A DNA stretch of 19,222 nt from positions 1 through 19,222 of the forward strand of contig QNEY01000006.1 of NCBI GenBank assembly GCA_003645385.1, in the 5' to 3' direction. This stretch comes from Gammaproteobacteria bacterium. GTDB lineage: Bacteria > Pseudomonadota > Gammaproteobacteria > Nitrosococcales > Methylophagaceae. The position numbers and the translations under genes are program-made. This document shows positions 1 through 8,765 of this stretch, in pieces (the first letter of the stretch is position 1; each line of letters begins with the position of its first letter). The notes below the pieces were generated by a model. The model had not been told where the DNA came from and ran no database searches. It saw only the letters and a program-made list of their open reading frames with translations.

Positions 1-2195
1 AATCAGCACTGACTGGTGAATCTGTACCTGTTGAAAAAAACTCCGATACTGTAGTTGAAGATGCAGTATTAGGTGACCGGAGTTCGATGGTTTTTTCCAG
101 TACATTGGTAACGTATGGGCAAGGTGTCGGAGTGGTTGTTGCTACTGCAGCTGATACAGAAATTGGTCATATCAGCACCTTATTGGCACAAGTTGAAACA
201 TTAACGACACCGTTATTACGTCAAATGGCAGATTTTGGTCGTTTATTGACCGGGATTATTATAATCATCGCTACATTAACGCTGATATTCGGAGTCATGG
301 TGCATGGCAATTCTGTATCGGATATGTTTCTGGCTGCAGTAGGTTTGGCAGTAGCGGCTATTCCAGAAGGTTTACCTGCCATTATGACCATTACCCTTGC
401 CATAGGTGTTCAGAGAATGGCAAAGCGTCAGGCAATAATTCGTCTACTGCCAGCGGTTGAAACCTTGGGTGCTATTACCGTGATTTGTACAGATAAAACT
501 GGTACTTTGACCCGTAATGAAATGACTGTCACCAATATTGCAACCGCTGGTGGCGGCTTATTCGATATTACTGGTGTAGGTTATGATCCACATGGTGATT
601 TTTTATTTGAAGATTCTGAAATTGATTTTGGTAATCACCCTGTTTTAACAGAACTCACACGTTCAGCTTTATTATGCAACGATGCAGTATTAAAAAAAGA
701 CAATGCTGACTGGGTATTGCAAGGCGATCCAACTGAAGGTGCATTATTAACGCTAGGGTTAAAAGCAGGGTTAAATCTGGCGTTTGAACATGAAACCTGG
801 CCACGCACTGATATTATTCCATTTGAATCTCAACACCAGTTTATGGCAACTTTACATCATGACCATACTGGACAGGGTGTGTCCTATATTAAAGGTGCAC
901 CAGAGCGTATCTTTTCAATGTGTGATAGCCATCGAGTAGGAATCCATGATGAAGCTATTGACTTAGCTTATTGGCATTCACAAATGGAAGTGATGGCACG
1001 ACGAGGTCAACGTGTGTTAGCGATTGCCTGCAAAAAGTCTCCAGCAGAACATCATGATTTAACCTTTACTGATATCGAACAAGGACTGACCTTATTGGGT
1101 ATTGTTGGCATGATCGACCCGCCACGGGAAGAGGCAATAATAGCCGTCAAACAATGCCAGTCAGCGGGGATTAAGGTCAAAATGATCACTGGTGATCATG
1201 CGGTAACCGCGATAGCAATTGGCAAACAAATGGATATTGGCGATGGGAAGAATGCTTTAACGGGTCATGATATCCAAGCTATGACTGACGAAGAATTACA
1301 ACAAGTTGTCAATGATGTGGATATTTTTGCTCGTTCGAGTCCAGAACATAAGTTGCGTCTAGTAACAGCATTACAAGCAACAGGACATGTGGTAGCCATG
1401 ACTGGTGATGGTGTTAATGATGCACCGGCATTAAAACGTGCTGATGTTGGCACAGCAATGGGACAAAATGGTACTGAAGTTGCTAAAGATGCGGCTGAAA
1501 TGGTACTGGCAGATGATCGCTTTTCATCCATAGTCGATGCGGTAGAAGAGGGGCGTACTGTTTATGACAATCTAAGAAAAGCAGTTTTGTTTATTTTACC
1601 GACCAATGGTGGTGAAGCACTCGTTATTATAGCTGCCATTTTAATGGGGATAACGTTACCGATCACACCAGTCCAGATTTTATGGGTGAACATGATTACT
1701 GCAGTCACCTTGGCTTTGGCATTAGCATTTGAGCCGCCTGAAAGTAACGTAATGCTACGTTCACCTCGTGATCCTAAACAGCCTATTCTGACACCTTTGT
1801 TTTTGTGGCGAATCAGCTTTGTATCATTGATCTTGATGGTGGGTACATTTGGCTTGTTTATCTGGCAACAAACACAAGGTGCAGAAATTGAATATGCACG
1901 AACAGTTGCTGTGAATACCTTGGTAATGTTTGAAATATTTTATTTGTTTAATTCCCGATATATTTATGCTCCAGTATTAAATACTCAAGGATTATTCGGG
2001 AATCAATATGCCTTAATTGCAACTGGGCTATTAGTCTTGTTTCAGCTGGCATTTACTTATCTCTCACCGATGCAAACCCTGTTTGGCACTACTGGACTGG
2101 ATGGGATGACGTGGCTCATTATTGTTTTAGTAGCCTCTACCGTGTTGTTTTTGGTTGAATTGGAGAAATTTGTTGTAAGACGATTCTTCATGTAA
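1..2195 (+). CDS. Type II P-type cation-transporting ATPase, 5' end cut off by window
   Basis: ATP-driven cation pump of the inner membrane. The reading frame is open from base 3 and begins inside the actuator domain with the TGES motif (bases 15-26), so the true start lies outside the window. Next come the M4 motif PEGLP, the phosphorylation motif DKTGT (Asp codon 492-494), the nucleotide-binding KGAPE, the hinge motif TGDGVNDAPALKRADVG and a C-terminal membrane block. The PEGLP and M5 N-x-x-E pattern (TNGGE) place it with the SERCA/PMR1-like type IIA pumps. The M6 position matching the Ca-binding Asp of SERCA is Ala here (codon 1701-1703), so the ion is not certain; calcium, sodium or another cation is possible. 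All core catalytic motifs in view are intact. The downstream tetR gene lies 78 bases away and is probably a separate unit. Confidence 0.93.
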   Translation, partial: SALTGESVPVEKNSDTVVEDAVLGDRSSMVFSSTLVTYGQGVGVVVATAADTEIGHISTLLAQVETLTTPLLRQMADFGRLLTGIIIIIATLTLIFGVMVHGNSVSDMFLAAVGLAVAAIPEGLPAIMTITLAIGVQRMAKRQAIIRLLPAVETLGAITVICTDKTGTLTRNEMTVTNIATAGGGLFDITGVGYDPHGDFLFEDSEIDFGNHPVLTELTRSALLCNDAVLKKDNADWVLQGDPTEGALLTLGLKAGLNLAFEHETWPRTDIIPFESQHQFMATLHHDHTGQGVSYIKGAPERIFSMCDSHRVGIHDEAIDLAYWHSQMEVMARRGQRVLAIACKKSPAEHHDLTFTDIEQGLTLLGIVGMIDPPREEAIIAVKQCQSAGIKVKMITGDHAVTAIAIGKQMDIGDGKNALTGHDIQAMTDEELQQVVNDVDIFARSSPEHKLRLVTALQATGHVVAMTGDGVNDAPALKRADVGTAMGQNGTEVAKDAAEMVLADDRFSSIVDAVEEGRTVYDNLRKAVLFILPTNGGEALVIIAAILMGITLPITPVQILWVNMITAVTLALALAFEPPESNVMLRSPRDPKQPILTPLFLWRISFVSLILMVGTFGLFIWQQTQGAEIEYARTVAVNTLVMFEIFYLFNSRYIYAPVLNTQGLFGNQYALIATGLLVLFQLAFTYLSPMQTLFGTTGLDGMTWLIIVLVASTVLFLVELEKFVVRRFFM

Positions 2196-2218
2196 CAGAC
2201 AGTAAATAGCAATAACAC

Positions 2219-2254
2219 TGAATACTGAATATTTTATTGATTATTCATTATTCA
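2219..2254. promoter_or_regulatory. Inverted repeat upstream of the TetR-family gene, candidate operator
   Basis: Left arm TGAATACTGAAT (2219-2230) and right arm ATTCATTATTCA (2243-2254) are complementary at 11 of 12 positions around a 12-base AT-rich spacer. Each arm also contains a short 7-base direct repeat: ACTGAAT twice at 2217-2230, and TTATTGA/TTATTCA/TTATTCA at 2234-2254. The dyad ends 19 bases before the ATG at 2274. TetR-family regulators commonly bind such dyads and repress their own gene; that this one does so is inference. Confidence 0.45.
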
Positions 2255-2273
2255 AGGCGTATTGTGTCTAGCC

Positions 2274-2861
2274 ATGACAGAATTAGATACTCCTAGCCAG
2301 ATCCTGGCGGCTGCTGAGGCACGGTTTAGCCTATATGGTTACAATAAAACCACGATGGCAGAAATTGCAGGTGACTGTAATATGTCAGCTGCCAATCTTT
2401 ACCGCTATTTTGAAAACAAACTGGATATTGGTGCGGCACTAGCCAATCAATGTTTAGTTGAAAAAGAACATGGATTGGAGCTGATTATTACCGATGATTC
2501 CAAGTCATGTGCTGAGAAACTGCAAGCATTTATTCTCTATATTTTGCATTACACCTATCATCATTTCGATACATCACCCAAAATAAGTGAGTTGATTGAA
2601 GCAATGACTGATCAACGACCAGAAGTAATGCAATCACATCGTCAAAGTAAATTGTCATTGATACATCAGTTACTTGAGCAGAGTCAGGAAATAGGAGAGT
2701 TCAGTTTCGCTGATATCGATCAAACAGCTGAGGCTATCAATACGGCTATTAGCATTTTTTATTTACCAACTATTATGCCTATGTTTACGCTTGAAGAGTT
2801 TGAACGTAAGGCAGATGCAGTATGCACACTTTTATTAAATGGTTTAACACATTCAGGATGA
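2274..2861 (+). CDS. TetR/AcrR-family transcriptional regulator
   Basis: DNA-binding repressor of 195 residues, the normal length for the family. The N-terminal part carries the TetR helix-turn-helix: a first helix around AAEARFSLYGYNKTT, then MAEIAGDCNMSAANLYRYF ending in the typical LYRYFENK recognition region. The C-terminal two thirds is helical and is the probable ligand pocket. I chose the ATG at 2274 because the family start is close to the first helix. A TTG at 2262, with AAGG four bases before it, is in frame and would add four residues. The stop overlaps an ATG (ATGA) at 2858-2861, so it is translationally close to the MMPL gene and most likely regulates that unit. The inverted repeat just upstream is a candidate autoregulatory operator. 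The ligand is unknown. Confidence 0.9.
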   Translation: MTELDTPSQILAAAEARFSLYGYNKTTMAEIAGDCNMSAANLYRYFENKLDIGAALANQCLVEKEHGLELIITDDSKSCAEKLQAFILYILHYTYHHFDTSPKISELIEAMTDQRPEVMQSHRQSKLSLIHQLLEQSQEIGEFSFADIDQTAEAINTAISIFYLPTIMPMFTLEEFERKADAVCTLLLNGLTHSG

Positions 2862-2866
2862 ATACG

Positions 2867-5170
2867 ATGACTACCTCGTTCACACAGCGTTATGCAGAAT
2901 ATATTGTTAATCACCCTTGGCGATTGTTGTTAATTTCTTTGCTAGTAATTGTTATGACTGCAAGTGGCGGTCGTTTTCTGCAATTCAGTAATGATTACAG
3001 GGAATTTTTTAGTGACGATAATCCTGAATTATTAGCCTTTGAGGAAATACAAGACACCTATAACAAAGCAGACAATGTGATGTTTGTACTTGCACCAGAG
3101 AATAGTGATGTATTTACTCAAAAAACCTTAGCTTTAGTGGAAGAACTGACCGAACAGGCATGGCAAATTCCATATTCCAGTCGTGTTGATTCAATTAGCA
3201 ATTATCAGCATACCGTGGCAGAAGAAGATGATTTGATTGTGGCTGATTTGGTGACCGGTGCTACTCGTATGAATCAGTCAGAATTGAATGAAATTCGTGA
3301 AGTAGCCGTTAATGAGCCTTTATTAGTACATCGCATCGTTTCTCCTCGTGGTCATGTAACAGCGATTAATGTGACTGTTCAATTGCCTGGTAAGTCATTA
3401 AATGAAGTGGGTGAGGTTGTAGCTGCTGCACGAGAAATGCGCGATGAAATTCTGGTTGAACACCCAGAAATGAAGATCTATCTCAGTGGGCTTTCGATGA
3501 TGGATAATTCATTTGGTGAAGCCTCACAACAAGATATGAAAAATTTGGTGCCGATGATGTTTGTTGTCGTTGTTGTGGTTTTAGGATTTTTGTTGCGGTC
3601 ATTTACTGCAACCATATCAACAGTCATCGTAATTTTTAGTGCTATTTTATTTGGTATGGGAAGCATGGGATGGTTGGGTTGGAAATTGACTCCACCATCA
3701 GCTTCAGCACCGACAATTATTTTGACAATGGCGGTAGCTGATGCAGTACATTTATTAGTAACATTCTTACATAATTTTCGGCTGGGTCAAGATAAGAAAG
3801 CAGCAATGCAAGATAGGTTGCGAGTGAATTTACAGCCAATTTTCATAACCAGTATTACCACAGCAATTGGCTTTTTAAGTATGAATTTCAGCGATGTGCC
3901 ACCATTTCAGGATTTGGGTAATGTGGTAGCTATCGGTGTAATGATTGCCTTTGTATTGTCGATCACAACATTACCAGCTCTGATGATGGTGTTGCCAGTG
4001 CGTATTCGCCGTAGTAATGTTACTGATCCAGGACAACATCCGATGATGAAGTTAGCAGACTTTGTGATTATGAATCGCCGAGGATTATTGTGGGGGATGG
4101 GTGGTTTAGCATTGGTTTTGATAAGTTTGTTACCGATGAACAAATTAGATGATCAGTTTGTTGAATATTTTGATGAAACAGTTGAGTTTAGAACGGATAC
4201 TGATTTTGTTGTCGAAAACTTGAGTGGAATTTATGACATTCACTACTCCCTGCAACAAGGAGAGAGTGGTGGTATCAATGAGCCTGAATTTCTACAAAAA
4301 GTTGAACTTTTTGCGAATTGGTTACGAGCACAGGATCGGGTGATGCATGTGCGAACGGTAACGGATATCTATAAACGTCTGAACAAGAATATGCATGGTG
4401 ACGATCCCTCTTTTTATCGCTTGCCAGAATCGCGAGAATTAGCGGCACAATATTTATTGTTATATGAAATGTCATTACCGTATGGATTGGATCTAAATGA
4501 TCAAATTGATATTGATAAGAGTTCAACACGGCTAACAGTTACCTTCGAAAACTTGCATACCGAAGAAGTATTGGCATTTGAAAAGAAAATTTCAAATTGG
4601 TTGATAGAAAATGCACCTGAGATTGAATTTGCAGGTGCTAGTGCAACGGTGATGTTTGCCCATATTGGTAAGCGAAATGTAAAGAGTATGTTATTTGGGA
4701 CCACCGTCGCATTAGTACTGATTTCATTCATTCTAGTATTAGCCTTACGCTCATTCCGCATCGGAATGATCAGTCTTGCACCGAATCTACTACCTGCTGG
4801 AATGGCATTTGGTATATGGGGTCTAATGGTAGGACAAGTGGGTATGTCGCTATCAGTGGTGACTGGGATGACATTGGGAATTGTAGTTGATGATACCGTA
4901 CATTTTCTGAGTAAATACCTACGTGCACGACGTGAAAAAGGCTTGGATAGTCAAGAAGCTGTTCGATATGCATTTAATACGGTGGGTGTAGCGCTCTGGG
5001 TTACATCGCTAGTCCTAGTTGCAGGGTTTATTGTATTAGGACAATCGCATTTTGCACTGAATGCCAATATGGGTGTGATGACGGCAATAACCATTACAAT
5101 TGCTTTGATCATGGATTTCTTATTTTTACCACCGCTATTAATGAAGCTGGAGGGCAAGCAACATGCGTAA
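2867..5170 (+). CDS. MMPL/RND-superfamily transporter, putative lipid or hydrophobic-compound exporter
   Basis: Inner-membrane transporter of about 767 residues with the duplicated RND layout. There is a TM helix near residues 17-35, a large periplasmic loop, a block of five or six TMs, then the same again. Each half has the acidic proton-relay helix typical of MMPL proteins: VADAVH with Asp292 in the first half and VVDDTVHF with Asp675/676 in the second. It resembles the HpnN/MmpL branch, which moves lipids rather than drugs, and no AcrA-type adaptor lies nearby. I chose ATG 2867 because AGGA at 2855-2858 lies eight bases before it; ATG 2858 and ATG 2822 are in frame but worse placed. The 3' end overlaps the next gene by eight bases, which suggests coupled translation with the LolA-like protein. 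The substrate is not deducible. Confidence 0.9.
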   Translation: MTTSFTQRYAEYIVNHPWRLLLISLLVIVMTASGGRFLQFSNDYREFFSDDNPELLAFEEIQDTYNKADNVMFVLAPENSDVFTQKTLALVEELTEQAWQIPYSSRVDSISNYQHTVAEEDDLIVADLVTGATRMNQSELNEIREVAVNEPLLVHRIVSPRGHVTAINVTVQLPGKSLNEVGEVVAAAREMRDEILVEHPEMKIYLSGLSMMDNSFGEASQQDMKNLVPMMFVVVVVVLGFLLRSFTATISTVIVIFSAILFGMGSMGWLGWKLTPPSASAPTIILTMAVADAVHLLVTFLHNFRLGQDKKAAMQDRLRVNLQPIFITSITTAIGFLSMNFSDVPPFQDLGNVVAIGVMIAFVLSITTLPALMMVLPVRIRRSNVTDPGQHPMMKLADFVIMNRRGLLWGMGGLALVLISLLPMNKLDDQFVEYFDETVEFRTDTDFVVENLSGIYDIHYSLQQGESGGINEPEFLQKVELFANWLRAQDRVMHVRTVTDIYKRLNKNMHGDDPSFYRLPESRELAAQYLLLYEMSLPYGLDLNDQIDIDKSSTRLTVTFENLHTEEVLAFEKKISNWLIENAPEIEFAGASATVMFAHIGKRNVKSMLFGTTVALVLISFILVLALRSFRIGMISLAPNLLPAGMAFGIWGLMVGQVGMSLSVVTGMTLGIVVDDTVHFLSKYLRARREKGLDSQEAVRYAFNTVGVALWVTSLVLVAGFIVLGQSHFALNANMGVMTAITITIALIMDFLFLPPLLMKLEGKQHA

Positions 5171-5945
5171 CTGGATAATTACATTTGTTTTATTGTTGGG
5201 AATATTACCTGTCGTGCAAGCTGAAACAGTACAAGAGAAAGGTTTGGCTATTATTACTGAATCTGATAATCGTGATAAAGGCTGGCAGGATAGTTCTGCA
5301 GATATGGTGATGACCCTTCGAAACAGGAAGGGCAAGGAAAGTATTCGTGAAATTCGAGTCAAGAATCTTGAAGTAGATGGTGACGGTGATAAAGGTTTAA
5401 CAGTATTTGATCAACCAAGAGATGTTAAAGGAACAGCATTTTTAACCTATTCTCATGCACTTGAACCTGATGAGCAATGGATATTTCTGCCTGCGCTGAA
5501 ACGGATTAAACGTATTTCATCAAGCAATAAATCTGGCCCATTTATGGGCAGTGAATTTGCTTATGAAGATATTAGCTCATTTGAAATACCTAAATATAGT
5601 TATTTATATTTGCGAGAGGAAATGCTGGATGGTCACGATACCTTTGTATTAGAAATACGGCCACAGTATAAACATTCTGGCTATACTAAAAGCCATCTAT
5701 GGATAGATAAAAAAGAATATCGTATTCAGAAAATTGATTTCTATGATCGTAAAGATGCTTTGTTAAAAACACAGCAATTTAGTGATTATAAAAAGTATCT
5801 AGATCAATATTGGCGAGCACATACGATGACTATGAATAATCATCAAAATGGCAAGTCAACCACATTGAAATGGAGTAATTACACCTTTCAGAATGGTTTA
5901 ACGGATAAAGATTTTGAGAAAAATGATCTCAAACGTCAGCGATAA
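5163..5945 (+). CDS. Outer-membrane lipoprotein-sorting (LolA-like) periplasmic protein
   Basis: 260-residue secreted protein with a Sec signal peptide (RNW, hydrophobic core, likely cut near VQAE at residue 20-21). The rest resembles the LolA-like 'outer membrane lipoprotein-sorting protein' family (COG2834). Supporting features are LAIITESDNRDKGWQDSSADM near the mature start, FLPALKRIKRISSS in the middle, and repeated beta-strand segments ending in LTDKDFEKNDLKR. LolA-like folds carry lipids or acyl chains in a half-barrel. The start ATG lies inside the end of the MMPL gene and has a strong GGAGGG ribosome site about eight bases upstream. Gene context suggests a periplasmic shuttle for the cargo of the MMPL pump. 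It is longer than true LolA (about 180-200 residues) and is not proposed as the housekeeping LolA. Confidence 0.85.
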   Translation: MRNWIITFVLLLGILPVVQAETVQEKGLAIITESDNRDKGWQDSSADMVMTLRNRKGKESIREIRVKNLEVDGDGDKGLTVFDQPRDVKGTAFLTYSHALEPDEQWIFLPALKRIKRISSSNKSGPFMGSEFAYEDISSFEIPKYSYLYLREEMLDGHDTFVLEIRPQYKHSGYTKSHLWIDKKEYRIQKIDFYDRKDALLKTQQFSDYKKYLDQYWRAHTMTMNNHQNGKSTTLKWSNYTFQNGLTDKDFEKNDLKRQR

Positions 5946-5972
5946 TTGTAGCTTAGACTTTAAGCCACAATT
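5944..5972 (+). promoter_or_regulatory. Intercistronic hairpin directly before a GTG start
   Basis: AATTGT (5944-5949), GCTTA (5951-5955), loop GACTT, TAAGC (5961-5965) and ACAATT (5967-5972) form an 11-bp stem with one a/c mismatch. It begins in the stop codon of the LolA-like gene and ends on the base before the GTG start of the next gene, where a ribosome site would be expected. No T-tract follows, so it is not a normal terminator. A role in translation control or mRNA stability is inference. Confidence 0.45.
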
Positions 5973-7178
5973 GTGAGTGAGTTAAAGCCTAAATTACAGA
6001 TCTATGTATTACTGGTAAGCGCAATTCTAGTCGGTATTCACATACCTGCAACTGCTGGTGAACTTTCCGGTTATAGTGCAGTAGAATATCGATATTTTTT
6101 GCATGAATCCCCCTATCCTGAACCAAGTCAACATGATCCATCGGCTGTTTTAGCGCCTGAATATTATCATGCATGGGATGAGGATAATCAGAGCCTAATT
6201 ATCGCCCCATTCTTTCGCTGGGATAGTCAAGATTCGGAACGTACTCATTTTGATGTCCGAGAATTGAGTTGGCTTAAGGTGAGTGATGATTGGGAGCTAA
6301 AATTAGGTGTTAGCAAGGTGTATTGGGGAGTAACAGAGTCTCAACACTTGGTTGATATTATTAATCAAACTGATCAGGTTGAGAATATTGATGGTGAGGA
6401 GAAATTAGGTCAATCAATGATCAATCTTTCATTTTTTAAGGATTGGGGAACATTGGATCTATTTGTGCTGCCCTATTTTCGTGAGCGTACATTCCCAAGT
6501 ACAGATGGTCGATTAAGAAGTAACCCTCCAATTGATGCGGATAAAGCTGACTATGAATCAGGTGCAGGACAACATCATATTGATGCTGCTATTCGTTGGT
6601 CACAAACTTTTGGTAATTGGGATATAGGTTTGTCTCATTTTTATGGTACCAGCCGAGAGCCACTTTTTTCTCCTGACAGGATGAGTCAAAAAGGTTTGAT
6701 ACCTTTTTATGAGCTTATTAATCAAACAGGTATGGACGTGCAAATGACCACTGAATCATGGTTATGGAAGTTAGAAGTTATTCGTCGAGAAAGTGATTTT
6801 GAAACGTTTACTGCATCCACTGGTGGCTTTGAATATACATTTTACGGTGTATTGGAAACGAATATAGATATAGGAGTTATTGCTGAATATTTATTTGATG
6901 ATAGAAATGTTAATTTGACCTCACCATTTGAAAATGACCTGATGATGGGGACTCGTCTAACTTGGAATGATGAGCAATCAACAGAATTATTATTAGGAGT
7001 GGTTCAGGATCTAGATAGCAGCGATGCTAGCTGGAATTTGGAAGCTAGTCGACGTATAGGAAATCGCTGGAAATTATCATTAGAAGGGCGATTTTTTAAG
7101 GTTGGAAAACCAGAAACCCCACTATATTTTGTCAGAGATGATGATTATATACAGTTAGAATTAGCACGTTATTTTTGA
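5973..7178 (+). CDS. Putative outer-membrane beta-barrel protein
   Basis: 401-residue protein with an N-terminal hydrophobic segment (IYVLLVSAILVGIHIPATAG), a probable signal peptide with a cut near residue 28. The rest shows alternating polar/apolar strands rich in Tyr, Trp and Phe, with turns of Asp/Asn/Gly. It ends in LELARYF, the aromatic C-terminal residue usual for barrel proteins inserted by the BAM complex. I do not recognise a named family with certainty; DUF1302-like or porin-like is possible. GTG at 5973 is the only normal start before the signal peptide and has no visible ribosome site because a hairpin occupies that region. As third structural gene after an MMPL pump and a LolA-like protein, it is a natural candidate for the outer-membrane part of the same pathway (inference). 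Confidence 0.7.
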   Translation: MSELKPKLQIYVLLVSAILVGIHIPATAGELSGYSAVEYRYFLHESPYPEPSQHDPSAVLAPEYYHAWDEDNQSLIIAPFFRWDSQDSERTHFDVRELSWLKVSDDWELKLGVSKVYWGVTESQHLVDIINQTDQVENIDGEEKLGQSMINLSFFKDWGTLDLFVLPYFRERTFPSTDGRLRSNPPIDADKADYESGAGQHHIDAAIRWSQTFGNWDIGLSHFYGTSREPLFSPDRMSQKGLIPFYELINQTGMDVQMTTESWLWKLEVIRRESDFETFTASTGGFEYTFYGVLETNIDIGVIAEYLFDDRNVNLTSPFENDLMMGTRLTWNDEQSTELLLGVVQDLDSSDASWNLEASRRIGNRWKLSLEGRFFKVGKPETPLYFVRDDDYIQLELARYF

Positions 7179-7193
7179 TTCGAATTCATAAGT

Positions 7194-7231
7194 AAAAAGC
7201 CTGGGTTAACATTGTTAATCCAGGCTTTTTT
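7194..7231. terminator. Bidirectional rho-independent terminator between convergent genes
   Basis: Left arm AAAAAGCCTGGGTTAAC (7194-7210) and right arm GTTAATCCAGGCTTTTT (7214-7230) pair over 17 bp with a single G-T wobble around a 3-base loop. There are A and T tracts on the outer sides. It lies between the barrel gene (+, ending 7178) and zwf (-, ending 7254), and would stop transcripts from both sides. Confidence 0.93.
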
Positions 7232-7253
7232 AACTTGAGATTTCAGTTCTGGC

Positions 7254-8723
7254 TTAGATGTTATTACGCCATTGATGACAGGAATCATCAAAAATTTGAC
7301 TGACTTGTTCTGGTCCCCATGTCCCAGCAGGGTATGTGTGGACAAAGTCTTGTTCTTTTGACCACTTCTCAATGATTGGATCAACTGCTTTCCATGCCAG
7401 ATCGACTTCATCAGCACGTAGGAATAAGGAGCGATCTCCTAAAATAGCGCTGAGTATCATTGCTTCATAAGCATCCAGTTTATGTTGGCTATCTTCAGAT
7501 TCTACTGTTTCCATACCAATGGTATGTGCTTTAATTTCTAAACCAGGTTCTTTAGCTTGTAGCTCAATACGCAAAGTATTATCAGGTTGTAAGCCCATTA
7601 CAATCCAGTTGGCATGACTATCACCAATTTCAGTATTTTTAAAAAGCTCTAAAGGTGGCTTTTTAAAACGAATAGCAATCATCGCTTTTGATTCGGGCAT
7701 ACATTTTCCTGTGCGTAGGTAAAATGGCACATCACGCCAACGCCAGTTATCAATATAGACTTTCATTGCGGCATAGGTTTCGGTGACACTATTTTGTGGA
7801 GCATCATCTTCTTCCAGATAACCTTTTTGTTGCACACCATCAACTTCGCCCGCTGCATATTGACCACGAAATGCATGGTTATCAACCATGTCTTCAGTAA
7901 TTGGACGGATTGATTTCAAAACCTTTACTTTTTCATCACGTATTGACTCATCATTCATGTCTGCTGGTGGTTCCATAGCAACCAGAGTCATCACCTGTAA
8001 TAAATGGCTTTGAATCATGTCTCGCATGGCGCCGGAACCATCATAATAGCCTGCACGACCCCCTACACCTTGTTGTTCGGCGTGAGTGATTTGTACATGA
8101 TCAATATAATTACGATTCCATAATGGCTCTAACAATAGGTTGGCAAAGCGAAATACAAAGATGTTTTGAACGGTGCCTTTACCTAAATAGTGGTCGATAC
8201 GGTAGGTTTGTTTTTCAGTGAAATTCCGGCTAATAACAAGTTCCAGTTCAGCCGCGCTTTTCTGATCGTAACCGAACGGTTTTTCAACAACTAGGTGACG
8301 CCAGCCCTTGTCTTCTTTATTAAGCCCTACAGCTGATAATTGATCACCAACAACACCAAATAATGATGGGCTGATTGATAAATAGAATACGATGTTGGGA
8401 GAGAATCCTTGTGCAGGGTCCATCAGTAGTGTATTCAGATCCTGATATGAACCTGCATCATTAATATCATTTTTGAAATAGCTTATTTTAGACAAAAAGT
8501 GTTTTAAAGTGACAGTATCAACACCATCACGTGCTTTTGATGACACATACTCCGTAACTTGCGACAGCCAGTCCTCTTGAGCCATTTCTCTACGACCCAT
8601 GCATATAATGCGAGTCTCATCAGAAAGTCTATTTTCAACATCTAAATGGTATAGTGCTGGTAACAGCTTCTTTTTAGAGAGATCACCAGTGGCGCCGAAA
8701 ATGATGATAGTACAAGGTTTCAT
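7254..8723 (-). CDS. zwf: Glucose-6-phosphate 1-dehydrogenase
   Basis: Oxidises glucose 6-phosphate to 6-phosphogluconolactone with NADP+ (or NAD+), the entry step of the oxidative pentose phosphate and Entner-Doudoroff routes; cytosolic. 489 residues, the usual length. The N-terminal Rossmann motif is FGATGDLSKKK (residues 9-19), followed by EKPFG (147-151) and the substrate-binding active-site signature RIDHYLGK (175-182). The C-terminal beta+alpha domain is complete. The start at 8723 was chosen because GGGAG lies about seven bases upstream and the Rossmann motif follows at once; an in-frame ATG at 8786 would add 21 unsupported residues. It stands alone, divergent from glgA and ending at a strong bidirectional terminator. 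No pgl or edd gene is next to it. Confidence 0.97.
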   Translation of the reverse strand: MKPCTIIIFGATGDLSKKKLLPALYHLDVENRLSDETRIICMGRREMAQEDWLSQVTEYVSSKARDGVDTVTLKHFLSKISYFKNDINDAGSYQDLNTLLMDPAQGFSPNIVFYLSISPSLFGVVGDQLSAVGLNKEDKGWRHLVVEKPFGYDQKSAAELELVISRNFTEKQTYRIDHYLGKGTVQNIFVFRFANLLLEPLWNRNYIDHVQITHAEQQGVGGRAGYYDGSGAMRDMIQSHLLQVMTLVAMEPPADMNDESIRDEKVKVLKSIRPITEDMVDNHAFRGQYAAGEVDGVQQKGYLEEDDAPQNSVTETYAAMKVYIDNWRWRDVPFYLRTGKCMPESKAMIAIRFKKPPLELFKNTEIGDSHANWIVMGLQPDNTLRIELQAKEPGLEIKAHTIGMETVESEDSQHKLDAYEAMILSAILGDRSLFLRADEVDLAWKAVDPIIEKWSKEQDFVHTYPAGTWGPEQVSQIFDDSCHQWRNNI

Positions 8724-8765
8724 GTTTTCTCCCGTTGCAGGCTGTAAATATGCCCGTGACCGATA

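Noticed and set aside
3478..5362. Several open frames on the - strand inside the MMPL and LolA-like genes
   Set aside because: They lie wholly within well-supported genes, have low-complexity or unfamiliar translations and no ribosome sites; they are frame shadows.
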